Positions 26,204 through 35,540 are shown, counted from the first letter of the stretch. The stretch is DNA of 64,000 bases from Polaromonas sp047303325 (GCF_047303325.1 NZ_JBKBEX010000017.1:43206-107205), one strand, 5' to 3'. Program-made: numbers and translations. Notes: generated by a model not told the origin, from the letters alone.

Positions 26204-28528
26204 ATGCACATTCTTTGCCTGGGCGGTGGTCCCGCAGGTTTGTATTTCGCCCTGCTGATGAAGCTGCAGAACCCGGCCCACCAGGTGACGGTGGTGGAGC
26301 GCAACCGGCCTTTCGATACCTTTGGCTGGGGCGTGGTGCTGTCGGACCAGACCCTGGGCAACCTGCGCGCGGCCGACCCGGTGAGCGCTCAACTGATAGG
26401 CGATGCCTTCAACCACTGGGATGACGTGGAGGTGTTCTTCAAGGGGCGCTCGGTGCGCTCGGGCGGCCACGGTTTTTGCGGGATTGGGCGCAAGCGCCTG
26501 CTCAATATCCTGCAGGAGCGCTGCATGGCGCTGGGCGTGGCGCTGGTGTTTGAAACCGACGTGCAGGACGACCAGGCGATTGCGGCGCAGTACGGCGCCG
26601 ACCTGGTGGTCGCCAGCGACGGCCTGAACAGCCGCATACGCAACCGCTACGCGGAGACCTTCAAGCCCGACGTGGAGCTGCGTGCCTGTCGTTTTGTGTG
26701 GCTGGGCACACGCAAGACGTTTGACGCCTTTACCTTCGCGTTTGAGCGGACCGAGCACGGCTGGTTTGCCGCGCACGCCTACAAGTTTGACGAAAACACC
26801 TCGACCTTTATCGTCGAGACGCCCGAGGCGGTGTGGAAGGCCCACGGCCTGGACCAGATGAGCCAGGAGGACGGCATCGCCTTCTGCGAGCGCCTGTTCG
26901 CCAAATACCTGGACGGCAACGCGCTGATGAACAACGCCACGCATGTGCGCGGCTCGGCGATCTGGATACGTTTCCCGCGCGTGGTGTGCGAGCGCTGGGT
27001 GCATGAGGCTTCCATCGAAGGAAAAAAAGTGCCTATCGTGCTGATGGGCGATGCGGCGCATACCGCGCATTTTTCGATAGGCAGCGGCACCAAGCTGGCG
27101 CTGGAAGACGCGATTGAACTGAGCCACTGCTTTGCCCAGCACGGCGATGCCACGGCGGCGCTGCAGGCTTACGAGGCGCTGCGCTCCGTCGAGGTGCTGA
27201 AGATACAGAACGCGGCGCGCAATTCGACCGAATGGTTCGAGAACGTGGACCGCTACAGCGGCATGGAGGCCGAGCAGTTCTTTTATTCGCTGCTCACACG
27301 CTCGCAGCGCATCAGCCATGAAAACCTGCGGGTGCGCGATGCCGCCTGGCTCCAAGGTTACGAACAGTGGCTGGCGAAGAGCAACGCCGCGCATGCGCCG
27401 CCGCCCATGCTGCTGCCCTTGAAGGTGCGCGAGCTCAGTCTGAAAAACCGCATTGTCGTGTCGCCCATGGCCACCTACAGCGCGGTAGATGGCATGCCGC
27501 AAGACTTCCACCTGGTGCACCTGGGCGCGCGCGCCCTGGGCGGCGCCGGCTTGGTGTTTGTGGAAATGACCTCGCCCTGCCCCGAAGGCCGCATCACGCC
27601 GGGCTGCCCGGGTTTGTGGAACGAGGCGCAGGCCAAGGGCTTCAAGCGCATTGCGGACTTTGTGCATGCATCCGGCGCGGGCGCCAAGATAGGCATGCAG
27701 CTGGGCCACAGCGGGCCCAAGGGCTCGACGCAAGTGGGCTGGGAAGCGCCCGACGAGCCATTGCCAACTGGCAACTGGCCGCTGCTGGCGGCCAGCGCCG
27801 TGGCCTACGGCCCGACCAACCAGGTGCCCCAGGCCATGACGCGCGCCGACATGGACCGCGTGAAGGCCGAATTTGTGCAGTCCACGCGCTACGCGGCCGA
27901 GGCCGGCTTTGACTGGCTGGAGCTGCATTGCGCGCACGGCTATCTGCTGTCGAGCTTTATCACGCCGCTGACCAACCAGCGCACAGACGAGTACGGCGGC
28001 AGCCTGGAAAACCGCTGCCGCTTCCCGCTGGAAGTGTTTACCGCCATGCGCGCGGTGTGGCCTGCCCACCTGCCCATGAGCGTGCGCATTTCGGCGCATG
28101 ACTGGGCGCCGGGCGGCAACACGGCGGACGACGCGGTGGCGATTGCGCGGCTATTCAAGGCCGCGGGCTGCGATTTCATCGACGTGTCTTCAGGCCAAAC
28201 CACGCGCGCGGCCAAACCGGTGTACGGCCGCATGTACCAGACGCCGTTTGCCGACCGCATACGCAACGAGGTGGGCATACAGACCATCGCCGTGGGCGCG
28301 ATCTCGGAAGTCGACCACGTCAACAGCATCATCGCGGCGGGCCGCGCCGACCTGTGCGCGATTGCCCGCCCGCACCTGGCCGACCCGGCCTGGACGCTGC
28401 ACGAAGCCGCCAAGCTGCAAAGCCGCCATGTGAACTGGCCCCAGCCCTACCTCAGCGGGCGCGACCAGCTGTACCGTGAAATCGCCAAGCAGCAGGCACT
28501 CGCTGCACAGCCCGCGACCGGCAAATAA
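26204..28528 (+). CDS. Fused aryl-CoA monooxygenase/reductase (2-aminobenzoyl-CoA or salicylyl-CoA type)
   Basis: A 774-residue two-domain flavoenzyme. Residues 1-390 form a FAD monooxygenase: dinucleotide fold LCLGGGPAGLYFALLMK, ER-NRPFDTFGWGVVLSD, and the GDAAHTAHFSIGSG FAD/ribityl motif. Residues 400-774 are an Old-Yellow-Enzyme-like NADH:flavin oxidoreductase (LKNRIVVSPMATYSA, HGYLLSSFITPLTNQRTDEYGG in part, DFIDVSSGQ). This fusion is known as 2-aminobenzoyl-CoA monooxygenase/reductase of Azoarcus (abm) and annotated as salicylyl-CoA 5-hydroxylase/oxidoreductase in Comamonadaceae. It would hydroxylate and partly reduce the CoA-bound ring. The gene content downstream supports this assignment; anthranilate versus salicylate is not settled by sequence. 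Confidence 0.88.
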   Translation: MHILCLGGGPAGLYFALLMKLQNPAHQVTVVERNRPFDTFGWGVVLSDQTLGNLRAADPVSAQLIGDAFNHWDDVEVFFKGRSVRSGGHGFCGIGRKRLLNILQERCMALGVALVFETDVQDDQAIAAQYGADLVVASDGLNSRIRNRYAETFKPDVELRACRFVWLGTRKTFDAFTFAFERTEHGWFAAHAYKFDENTSTFIVETPEAVWKAHGLDQMSQEDGIAFCERLFAKYLDGNALMNNATHVRGSAIWIRFPRVVCERWVHEASIEGKKVPIVLMGDAAHTAHFSIGSGTKLALEDAIELSHCFAQHGDATAALQAYEALRSVEVLKIQNAARNSTEWFENVDRYSGMEAEQFFYSLLTRSQRISHENLRVRDAAWLQGYEQWLAKSNAAHAPPPMLLPLKVRELSLKNRIVVSPMATYSAVDGMPQDFHLVHLGARALGGAGLVFVEMTSPCPEGRITPGCPGLWNEAQAKGFKRIADFVHASGAGAKIGMQLGHSGPKGSTQVGWEAPDEPLPTGNWPLLAASAVAYGPTNQVPQAMTRADMDRVKAEFVQSTRYAAEAGFDWLELHCAHGYLLSSFITPLTNQRTDEYGGSLENRCRFPLEVFTAMRAVWPAHLPMSVRISAHDWAPGGNTADDAVAIARLFKAAGCDFIDVSSGQTTRAAKPVYGRMYQTPFADRIRNEVGIQTIAVGAISEVDHVNSIIAAGRADLCAIARPHLADPAWTLHEAAKLQSRHVNWPQPYLSGRDQLYREIAKQQALAAQPATGK

Positions 28529-28577
28529 GCATCGATAAAAAAACAAAAGCAAAAGCCAATACATCAAGGAGACCCGC

Positions 28578-29063
28578 ATGGACATGGAAGCACGAGGCCA
28601 CAGCGAACACCCGGAGGCATTGCGCCTGTGGCTGCGCATGCTGACCTGCACACAGCTGGTGGAAAAGCAGGTGCGCACCCAGCTGCGCGAGCAGTTCGAC
28701 ACCACGCTGCCGCGCTTTGACCTGATGGCGCAGCTCGAGCGCAGCCCCGAGGGCCTGAAGATGAACGAGCTGTCGCGCCGCATGATGGTGACGGGCGGCA
28801 ACGTCACCGGCATCACCGACCAGCTGGTGGCCGAAGGCCTGGTCGAACGCGTAGACGTGGAGGGCGACCGGCGCGCCTACCGCGTGCGCCTGACGTCGCG
28901 CGGGCGCAAGCTCTTTGACGAAATGGCGGCCGAGCACGAAGCCTGGATCGTCGCGGCCTTTGAGGCCTTGTCACCGCGCGAAGTCGAATCGCTGCACAAG
29001 CTGCTGGGCAAGGTCAAGCAGCACCACAACCAACTCGCTGACGCAAAACTGGAAACCCCATGA
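28578..29063 (+). CDS. MarR-family transcriptional regulator
   Basis: A 161-residue winged-helix regulator. The DNA-binding part reads FDLMAQLERSPEGLKMNELSRRMMVTGGNVTGITDQLVAEGLVERV (partly quoted: LSRRMMVTGGNVTGITDQL), followed by the wing VEGDRRAYRVRLTSRG. MarR proteins beside aryl-CoA catabolic genes commonly respond to the aryl-CoA ester and repress their own operon. AAGGAGA 7 bases before the ATG. It overlaps the hydratase gene by 4 bases. Confidence 0.92.
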   Translation: MDMEARGHSEHPEALRLWLRMLTCTQLVEKQVRTQLREQFDTTLPRFDLMAQLERSPEGLKMNELSRRMMVTGGNVTGITDQLVAEGLVERVDVEGDRRAYRVRLTSRGRKLFDEMAAEHEAWIVAAFEALSPREVESLHKLLGKVKQHHNQLADAKLETP

Positions 29064-29914
29064 AACACTACATAGGCCTGGCCAACCCCATGCACGCGCA
29101 TTTCGATGCGATGGCCCACTACCAGGCGGAGCATTTCGCGTATTCGTTCGAGGACGGCGTCGCGACGCTGACCTTGAACCGCCCCGAGCGCAAAAACCCG
29201 CTGACCTTTGACTCTTACGCGGAGCTGCGCGATCTGTTCCGCACGCTGAACAGCGCAACCGACGTGAAGACGGTGGTGATCACCGGCGCGGGCGGCAATT
29301 TTTGTTCGGGCGGCGACGTGCACGAGATCATCGGGCCGCTGACCAAGATGAGCATGCCCGAGCTGCTGGAGTTCACCCGCATGACGGGCGACCTGATCAA
29401 GGCCATGCGCCTGTGCCCGCAGCCCATCATCGCGGCGATTGACGGCATCTGCGCCGGCGCGGGCGCCATGATGGCGCTGGCGGCCGACATGCGCCTGGGC
29501 ACGGCCCAGGCCAAGACGGCGTTTTTGTTCACGCGCGTGGGCCTGGCGGGCGCCGACATGGGCGCCTGCGCGCTGCTGCCGCGCCTGATAGGCCAGGGCC
29601 GCGCGTCGGAGCTGCTGTTCACCGGTCGCGCCATGAACGCGCAGGAAGGCCTGGCCTGGGGCTTCTTCAACGCGCTGCATGAGCCGCAGGAGCTGCTGGC
29701 GCAGGCGCAAAAGCTGGCGCGCGAACTGGCCGAGGGCCCGACCTTCGCGCACGGCATGACCAAGACCATGCTGCACCAGGAATGGGCCATGACGCTGGAC
29801 CAGGCCATCGAAGCCGAGGCGCAGGCGCAGGCGATCTGCATGCAGACCAAGGACTTCACGCGCGCCTACAAGGCGTTTGCGGCCAAACAGAAACCGGTGT
29901 TCCAGGGCGACTGA
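29060..29914 (+). CDS. Enoyl-CoA hydratase/isomerase family protein
   Basis: A 284-residue crotonase-fold enzyme. The oxyanion-hole motifs are ITGAGGNFCSGGDVHEI (near residue 80) and DGICAGAGAMMALAADMRLG (near 130), and the trimer-forming C-terminus is present. It would hydrate or rearrange a ring-reduced or ring-opened CoA intermediate in the aminobenzoate/salicylate pathway. The start overlaps the MarR stop in an ATGA arrangement. Confidence 0.92.
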   Translation: MKHYIGLANPMHAHFDAMAHYQAEHFAYSFEDGVATLTLNRPERKNPLTFDSYAELRDLFRTLNSATDVKTVVITGAGGNFCSGGDVHEIIGPLTKMSMPELLEFTRMTGDLIKAMRLCPQPIIAAIDGICAGAGAMMALAADMRLGTAQAKTAFLFTRVGLAGADMGACALLPRLIGQGRASELLFTGRAMNAQEGLAWGFFNALHEPQELLAQAQKLARELAEGPTFAHGMTKTMLHQEWAMTLDQAIEAEAQAQAICMQTKDFTRAYKAFAAKQKPVFQGD

Positions 29915-29956
29915 GCCACGCGGCCCGGCAAGACAACAAGGCAAGGACATTCACGC

Positions 29957-31138
29957 ATGAAATCGAGCACCGCCCACCTGGCTTTGCCTTTTTTTGACGA
30001 GGTTCACCGCGAGCTGGGCCGGCGCCTGGCCGACTGGGCGCCCCAGCAGCAGGTCGACGAGAGCGACGACCGCAAGGCCTGCAAGGAATGGGTGGCGCTG
30101 CTGGGCGAACAGGGCTGGCTGCGCTATTGCGTGCCGGCGGGCAAGGACGGCGCCCTGGGCGGCGCGCTGGAAAAACTGGACTCGCGCGCGCTGGTGATCC
30201 TGCGCGAGACCCTGGCCTTTCATTCGCCCCTGGCCGATTTTGCGTTTGCGATGCAGGGCCTGGGCAGCGGCGCCATCACGCTGGCGGGCACGCCGGCGCA
30301 GCAGGCGGCCTACCTGCCGCTGGTGGCCAGCGGCAAGAAGATCGCGGCCTTTGCCTTGAGCGAACCCGATGCGGGCTCGGACGCCGGCGCCATGGCGACC
30401 TCGGCCACTGACACGGGCGAGGGCTGGACGCTGAACGGCAGCAAGACCTGGATCAGCAACGGCGGTATCGCGGATTTTTACGTGACCTTTGCCAAGACCG
30501 ACCTGCAGGCCGGCACGCGCGGCATCACGGCCTTCATCGTTGATGCCAACAGCAAGGGCCTGGACAGCAGCGAGCACATCGCGGTGATGGCGCCGCACCC
30601 GTTGGCCACGCTGAAGTTCGCGCACTGCAAGCTGTCGCGCGATGCGCAGCTGGGCGTGCTGCACGGTGGCTTCAAGCTGGCGATGCAGACGCTGGATATC
30701 TTCCGCGCATCCGTCGCGGCCGCCGCGCTGGGCATGGCGCGCCGCGCGCTGGCCGAGGCGGTGCGCTTTTCCAAAGAACGAAAAATGTTCGGCCAGACCC
30801 TGGCCGACTTCCAGCTGACGCAGGCCAAGCTCGGCGAAATGGCGGCCCTGGTGGACGCGGCCGCGCTGCTGACCTACCGCGCCGCCTGGATGCGCGACGA
30901 GAGCGAACGCCTGGGCAGCGGCGCGCGCATCACCGCCGAGGCGGCCATGGCCAAGATGACGGCCACCGAGAACGCGCAGAAGGTGATCGACATGGCGCTG
31001 CAAATGCACGGCGGCCTGGGCGTGAAGGTGGGCACCAAGGTGGAAAGCCTTTACCGCGACATACGCTCGCTGCGCATTTACGAAGGCGCGACCGAAGTGC
31101 AGCAACTCATTATTGGAAAGGCCCAATTGCAATCATGA
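29957..31138 (+). CDS. Acyl-CoA dehydrogenase
   Basis: A 393-residue FAD dehydrogenase. FAD/substrate motifs are FALSEPDAGSDAG (near residue 132) and WTLNGSKTWISNGGIADFYV; the C-terminal domain has SKERKMFGQTLADFQLTQAKL and the catalytic-base region YEGATEVQQLIIG with E376 the likely base. It fits the abm-type pathway as an oxidation step on a non-aromatic CoA intermediate. It overlaps the ligase gene by 4 bases. Confidence 0.92.
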   Translation: MKSSTAHLALPFFDEVHRELGRRLADWAPQQQVDESDDRKACKEWVALLGEQGWLRYCVPAGKDGALGGALEKLDSRALVILRETLAFHSPLADFAFAMQGLGSGAITLAGTPAQQAAYLPLVASGKKIAAFALSEPDAGSDAGAMATSATDTGEGWTLNGSKTWISNGGIADFYVTFAKTDLQAGTRGITAFIVDANSKGLDSSEHIAVMAPHPLATLKFAHCKLSRDAQLGVLHGGFKLAMQTLDIFRASVAAAALGMARRALAEAVRFSKERKMFGQTLADFQLTQAKLGEMAALVDAAALLTYRAAWMRDESERLGSGARITAEAAMAKMTATENAQKVIDMALQMHGGLGVKVGTKVESLYRDIRSLRIYEGATEVQQLIIGKAQLQS

Positions 31139-32808
31139 GCACCTCCGTTTCCGACCCTGTCAAAAGCGTTTCCGCAGTGGACTCCGCGCCATCCGCGCCT
31201 TCTGCGCAGGTGGACCGTTTTGTGCACGAGCGCCTGCCCGCGCCCGAGCAGTTGCCGCGCATGGAATATGCGCTGCCCGAGCTGCGCATTCCGGCGCTGG
31301 CCAACCTGGTACAGGCCTTGTTTGACAAGGCGATTCGCGAGGGGCGCGGCGACAAGCCTATGCTGCGCTCGGACAAGATCACGCTGACATATGCCGAAGC
31401 CCTGGAGCGCGTGAACCGCATCGCGCAGGTGCTGACCGAGGACTTCGGCCTCAAGCCCGGCAACCGCGTGCTGCTGCGCGGCGGCAATTCCATCGGCATG
31501 GCGCTGGCCTGGCTGGGTGTGGTGCAGGCCGGGCTGGTAGCGGTGGCGACCATGCCGCTGCTGCGCGCCAAGGAACTCGGCGAGATCATCGAAAAAGCCA
31601 GGCCCGCGCTGGCCTTATGCGATGCAACGCTGCTTGATGAACTGCAGGCGGCGCAGGCGCCCAGCGCCGCGCTGCCGACCATCGTGCCCTTTAACCTGAT
31701 GGGTGCACCGGGTTCGCTGGCCGTGCTGTCGGCGCAAAAGGATGGCAACTTCAAGCCCTGCCCGGTGTCGGCCGACGATATCGCGCTGATGGCTTTTACC
31801 TCGGGCACCACGGGCAAGCCCAAGGCTGCGGTGCACACCCACCGCGACGTGCTGGCCGCCTGCGAGGCCTGGCCGCGCCATGTGCTCAAGGCCAGGCCGG
31901 ACGACATCGTGGTCGGCTCGCCGCCGCTGGCCTTTACCTTCGGGCTGGGCGGCATGCTGATTTTTCCGATGTGGGCCGGCGCCTCGGTGTATTACCCCTC
32001 CATCGGCTATACGCCGGAGGCCATGGTCAAGCTGATCAAACAGGTGGGCGCCACCATTTGCTACACCGCGCCCACGTTTTACCGGCAGATGGCCGCCTTT
32101 GCCAAACAGCACGGCGTGCCCGGCCTGCGCCTGTGCGTGAGCGCCGGCGAAAGCCTGCCCGACGCCACGCGCCAGCTGTGGAAGGATGCCACCGGCATCG
32201 AAATGATTGACGGCATAGGCGCGACCGAGATGTTTCACATCTTTATCTCGGCGGCCGGCGCCGACGTGCGCCGCGGCGCCATCGGCAAGGTGGTGCCCGG
32301 CTATACCGCCAAGGTGGTGGACGACACGGGCGCCGAAGTGCCGCGCGGCACGATAGGCAAGCTGGCGGTGGTGGGGCCCACGGGCTGCCGCTACCTCGAG
32401 GACGAACGCCAGGGCAACTATGTGAAGAACGGCTGGAACTACCCGGGCGATGCTTTCATGCAGGACGCCGACGGCTACTTTTTTTACCAGGCGCGCGCCG
32501 ACGACATGATCATCACCGCCGGCTACAACGTGGCCGGCCCGGAGGTGGAAGATGCGCTGCTCAAGCACCCGGCCGTGGCCGAGTGCGGCGTGGTGGGCCT
32601 GCCCGACGAGGAACGCGGCATGGTGGTGAAGGCCTTTATCGTGCTCAAGCCCGGCGAGGCCGGCGGCGACGCCACAGCCAAGGCCTTGCAGGACCATGTC
32701 AAGGCGACACTCGCGCCCTTTAAATACCCGCGCCAGGTCGAGTTTGTCGACAAGCTGCCGCGCACCGAGACCGGCAAGCTGCAACGCTTCAAGCTGCGCC
32801 AGCCATGA
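31135..32808 (+). CDS. Aryl-CoA ligase (2-aminobenzoate/benzoate-CoA ligase type)
   Basis: A 557-residue ANL-superfamily ligase that forms the CoA thioester entering the pathway. Motifs: P-loop AFTSGTTGKPKAAVHTH (near residue 220), IDGIGATEMFHIFISA (near 358; the GATEMFHIF form is typical of benzoate/aminobenzoate-CoA ligases), NYPGDAFMQDADGYFFYQ, and the C-terminal lysine in LPRTETGKLQRFKL. The first 35 residues are low-complexity Ser/Ala/Val and may not be conserved. Azoarcus abmG is the closest function by context. Confidence 0.9.
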   Translation: MSTSVSDPVKSVSAVDSAPSAPSAQVDRFVHERLPAPEQLPRMEYALPELRIPALANLVQALFDKAIREGRGDKPMLRSDKITLTYAEALERVNRIAQVLTEDFGLKPGNRVLLRGGNSIGMALAWLGVVQAGLVAVATMPLLRAKELGEIIEKARPALALCDATLLDELQAAQAPSAALPTIVPFNLMGAPGSLAVLSAQKDGNFKPCPVSADDIALMAFTSGTTGKPKAAVHTHRDVLAACEAWPRHVLKARPDDIVVGSPPLAFTFGLGGMLIFPMWAGASVYYPSIGYTPEAMVKLIKQVGATICYTAPTFYRQMAAFAKQHGVPGLRLCVSAGESLPDATRQLWKDATGIEMIDGIGATEMFHIFISAAGADVRRGAIGKVVPGYTAKVVDDTGAEVPRGTIGKLAVVGPTGCRYLEDERQGNYVKNGWNYPGDAFMQDADGYFFYQARADDMIITAGYNVAGPEVEDALLKHPAVAECGVVGLPDEERGMVVKAFIVLKPGEAGGDATAKALQDHVKATLAPFKYPRQVEFVDKLPRTETGKLQRFKLRQP

Positions 32809-33254
32809 AGTTCAGCGTTCCCAAGCGCGTGCGCTTTCACCACTGCGACCCGGCCGGCATTGTTTTTTACCCGCAGTTTTTTTACCTGCTGCACGAGGTG
32901 CAGGAAGACTTCCTGGAACACATAGGCTTTCCCGAGCACCAGCTGATTGCCAGCGGCGTCGGCGTGCCCATCGTGGACCTGAAGACCGAGTTCCTCGGCA
33001 TGTGCCGCAACGGCGACGCGCTCACCATGACGCTGGAGCTCACGCGCATAGGCGGCTCCAGCATCGGCATGCAGTACGAGATCCACGGCGAAGCCGGCGA
33101 CACCAGGCTCAAAGCCCACGGCGTGATCGTTTATTCCGAAGTTCCCAACGGCAAACCCATGCGCATTCCCGATGCACTGCGCGAGGCTTTGTTGCCCTAT
33201 TTAAAAACACCCCCTGGAGCCCAGCCCCATGATCAAAAAACTGCAACCCCCTGA
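32805..33254 (+). CDS. Hotdog-fold acyl-CoA thioesterase (4-hydroxybenzoyl-CoA thioesterase family)
   Basis: A 149-residue thioesterase. The active-site region VRFHHCDPAGIVFYPQFFYLLHEVQED (partly: HHCDPAGIVFYPQF) has the Asp and Tyr/Phe pattern of the 4HBT family, with DLKTEFLGMCRNGDAL after it. It probably rescues CoA from dead-end esters in the pathway. It overlaps the ligase gene by 4 bases and the RidA gene by 26 bases. Confidence 0.92.
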   Translation: MKFSVPKRVRFHHCDPAGIVFYPQFFYLLHEVQEDFLEHIGFPEHQLIASGVGVPIVDLKTEFLGMCRNGDALTMTLELTRIGGSSIGMQYEIHGEAGDTRLKAHGVIVYSEVPNGKPMRIPDALREALLPYLKTPPGAQPHDQKTATP

Positions 33255-33624
33255 CTGGGCCGAACCGAAGGGCTATGCCAACGGCATGCTCGCGCGCGGC
33301 GCGCTGCTCTTTGTGGGCGGCCAGATCGGCTGGAACGCGAAGCAGGAGTTTGAGAGCGACGACTTCGTCGCGCAGACCAAGCAGGCGCTGCAGAACATCG
33401 CGGCGGTGCTGAAAGCCGGCGGCGCCGGGCCCGAGCACATGGTGCGCATGACCTGGTATGTCGTCGACAAGGTGGAATATGTCGCCAGGCTCAAGGAGCT
33501 AGGCGCAGCCTACCGCGAGGTCATGGGCAGGAACTTCCCGGCCATGACTTGCGTCGAGGTGGCCGGCCTGGTGGAGGACCGGGCACAGGTGGAGATTGAG
33601 GTCACGGCGGTGGTGCCGGACTGA
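33229..33624 (+). CDS. RidA-family (YjgF) protein, probable enamine/imine deaminase
   Basis: A 131-residue protein with family motifs GALLFVGGQIGWNAKQEF, ALQNIAAVLKAGGAGPEHMVRMTWYVVDK (partly quoted: NIAAVLKAGGAGPEHMVRMT) and the C-terminal FPAMTCVEVAGLVEDRAQVEIE, in which the R of EDRAQVEIE takes the place of the usual substrate-binding arginine. RidA hydrolyses reactive enamines to ammonia plus a keto compound. In an aminobenzoyl-CoA route the ring amino group must leave after ring reduction, so a deaminase here makes sense and speaks for anthranilate rather than salicylate. Confidence 0.9.
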   Translation: MIKKLQPPDWAEPKGYANGMLARGALLFVGGQIGWNAKQEFESDDFVAQTKQALQNIAAVLKAGGAGPEHMVRMTWYVVDKVEYVARLKELGAAYREVMGRNFPAMTCVEVAGLVEDRAQVEIEVTAVVPD

Positions 33625-33691
33625 AGAAAAGAGCACGTGCCTGTCGTTGCCAGGGTGGCGTCTGATAGCCCTGCAGGGACGGAAGCTGATG

Positions 33692-35080
33692 CTAGCGCGC
33701 GACCAGCTTTGCGAGCTGCGCGGCGTTGTCGGCGCAGATCTGGCGAAATTCCGGGCTGATGCGCTGGTCAGCCGCAGCCAGCGCCCAGAACGCGAGGGCC
33801 GCGCGCGCCGCGTCTTGCCAGGCCGCCGCTTCGACCGGCAGCGGCAACCGCGGAGTGTAGCTGCGGGGTGGCAGCTCGACGCCTCGCACCGGCGCATAGA
33901 GCATCGGCAACATGTCGTAAATAGGCGCCAGCCGCAACACATTGCTGTCCCCGGTTTTCCCCGGAAGGAAAGACAGGTTGCCGTCGTGCATATCGGTGTT
34001 GCCGATCAGTTGCCCGAACAGCCAGACGCGCAGAATGTGATCGACCTCCTCTTCTGCCAGCCAGCCCTTTTGCACCAGAGGCCACACGGCCTCCGCCCAC
34101 GGACGCCCGACGACACCGACAACGGCGTTGTTCACGGCAGACCAGGACACCATCGGCGACCGACCCAATGCGCCGTGGCGATCAAACCTGTCAACCTCAA
34201 GGAACACCCGATCGCCATATTCGAAGATCCTCGAGCTCGCCGTGGCGATGCCGGCCTTCTCTTGGAGCACCCGCCCGGCCAAGTGCTCACACACCAGTAA
34301 ATCCGCCCAGCGACGAGTGCCCGGTGAAGTATCCGACCCCGAGAACTTGACCAGCACATGCTGTTGCGCGCCGCCATCCGTCTGCCTCAAGGCCGTGAAT
34401 TTGGGGAATTCGCCGCCGGCCGAGGAGCCGGCCACACCTTGCTCCAGCGCCCGGGCCGCTAGCCTCGGGTATGCCTCGGCAAGCTGTGATGTCGCCCAGC
34501 CCGCCGGCGAAGCACCGGAGGTGGTCCGCTGCACATGGTCAAGCCATAAACGGCATGCGGTCGCGCCCACCAGTAGATCGCCCGGGGTATCACTTCCCAA
34601 CACCGAGAGGGCATACAACACATCGTCGTCGGACCAGGTCGCAGGATCCTCATTCAACTGAAGTACGGCGGCGTGATGCCGTGCGAAGTTGCGACCTAGA
34701 AAGCCCTGCGGCCTCATGTCCTGCATAGGATATGGCAAGCCCTCAAACCAGCCCTCCAGCATCGCCCCTTCGAGAGGCCACCGGCTCTCGCCCCTAAGGT
34801 CGATAGCGGTCCCGTCGGGATAGACCAGATCCAGCCGACCAATCTCATGAGGAGCGCCTTCACGATCGATCCGAAAAAGCGGCAGCGGCTCCATCGACCC
34901 GCGCAGTGCTCGCCTGGCCGCATAGCGAGTGCGGCGCGCGCGTCCGCGCACAATAATTTCACCCCCTGCCGCGCGAATGGCCCGGCTCAGGGTCGGCCGG
35001 CTCGCCCCCATCAGGTCGGCAAGCCGACTGGCTGCCAATGGGCCGTTAGCGCGAAGCAATGCGACAGGATCAATCGGCAT
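33692..35080 (-). CDS. yjjJ: HipA-family Ser/Thr kinase toxin with fused N-terminal HTH (YjjJ type)
   Basis: A 462-residue protein. The first about 55 residues are a winged-helix-like domain (LAASRLADLMGASRPTLSRAI), followed by the HipA kinase fold: substrate/ATP region VLVKFSG, catalytic loop GNTDMHDGNLSFLPG (D363, N368) and the DFG-equivalent LAPIYDMLPM (D389). In HipA these residues phosphorylate GltX or another tRNA synthetase-like target. No HipB antitoxin gene is adjacent; the built-in HTH resembles the E. coli YjjJ layout and may bind its own promoter. Repeats in the promoter (35083-35170) support autoregulation. Confidence 0.87.
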   Translation of the reverse strand: MPIDPVALLRANGPLAASRLADLMGASRPTLSRAIRAAGGEIIVRGRARRTRYAARRALRGSMEPLPLFRIDREGAPHEIGRLDLVYPDGTAIDLRGESRWPLEGAMLEGWFEGLPYPMQDMRPQGFLGRNFARHHAAVLQLNEDPATWSDDDVLYALSVLGSDTPGDLLVGATACRLWLDHVQRTTSGASPAGWATSQLAEAYPRLAARALEQGVAGSSAGGEFPKFTALRQTDGGAQQHVLVKFSGSDTSPGTRRWADLLVCEHLAGRVLQEKAGIATASSRIFEYGDRVFLEVDRFDRHGALGRSPMVSWSAVNNAVVGVVGRPWAEAVWPLVQKGWLAEEEVDHILRVWLFGQLIGNTDMHDGNLSFLPGKTGDSNVLRLAPIYDMLPMLYAPVRGVELPPRSYTPRLPLPVEAAAWQDAARAALAFWALAAADQRISPEFRQICADNAAQLAKLVAR

Positions 35081-35082
35081 GA

Positions 35083-35170
35083 TGAAACAATTTTCGAACT
35101 AATTTTTTGATTCTTCGATAGGGAGATTTCTTAAATTATCTCCCCGCATGAAACAATTCATGAAACGATT
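35083..35170 (-). promoter_or_regulatory. Putative operator array upstream of the HipA-type gene
   Basis: Three copies of TGAAAC(A/G)ATT occur at 35083, 35149 and 35161 on the plus strand, and between them lies the inverted repeat GGGAGAT (35121-35127) / ATCTCCC (35138-35144) with a 10-base AT-rich spacer. All lie within 90 bases of the start codon in an AT-rich patch. They are good candidates for binding sites of the protein's own HTH domain. Confidence 0.55.
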
Positions 35171-35540
35171 TTATCCTGCCTTTCATTGAGAATACAAGCA
35201 ATCACGTTGGATAGGCCGTTCCTCTTGCTCTTGACATCGGGACGTACGAGTTCAGCCGCCACGATGCATGGCATCATGCTCAAGTGAAGCAAGAGTAAAA
35301 ACGCGCCCAATAGTGGGACCTCCGCAATCCCGACCAGTGCCGGAGGCAATTGAGCAAAATGCCGACCTGCGCACGCTTGACCTGCTTCTTGAAGGTGACG
35401 GAATTCAACAACTGGGAAGCTGCAGTATCGGGCCATTTATGACGCAAAGATGTATACTTTAGTGTGCAATTCACAAGGCAAGGTTCTGCCTTCTGCCGTG
35501 CTTCCCTTCGCAATCCAAAGCGACATTGGCGCCCTTCGCA
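35171..35540. other. Intergenic region between divergent HipA-type and hybrid kinase genes
   Basis: About 370 bases with no supported gene. Short open frames on either strand have no start signals or recognisable sequence. The region would carry the kinase promoter; TATACT at 35453-35458 is a possible -10. Confidence 0.45.

Noticed and set aside
26171..28099. 642-codon minus-strand frame opposite the monooxygenase/reductase
   Set aside because: Antisense of a fully recognisable two-domain enzyme; no motifs of its own.
35158..35462. Small frames between the HipA-type and hybrid kinase genes
   Set aside because: No ribosome binding sites, no family resemblance, and they overlap each other on both strands.
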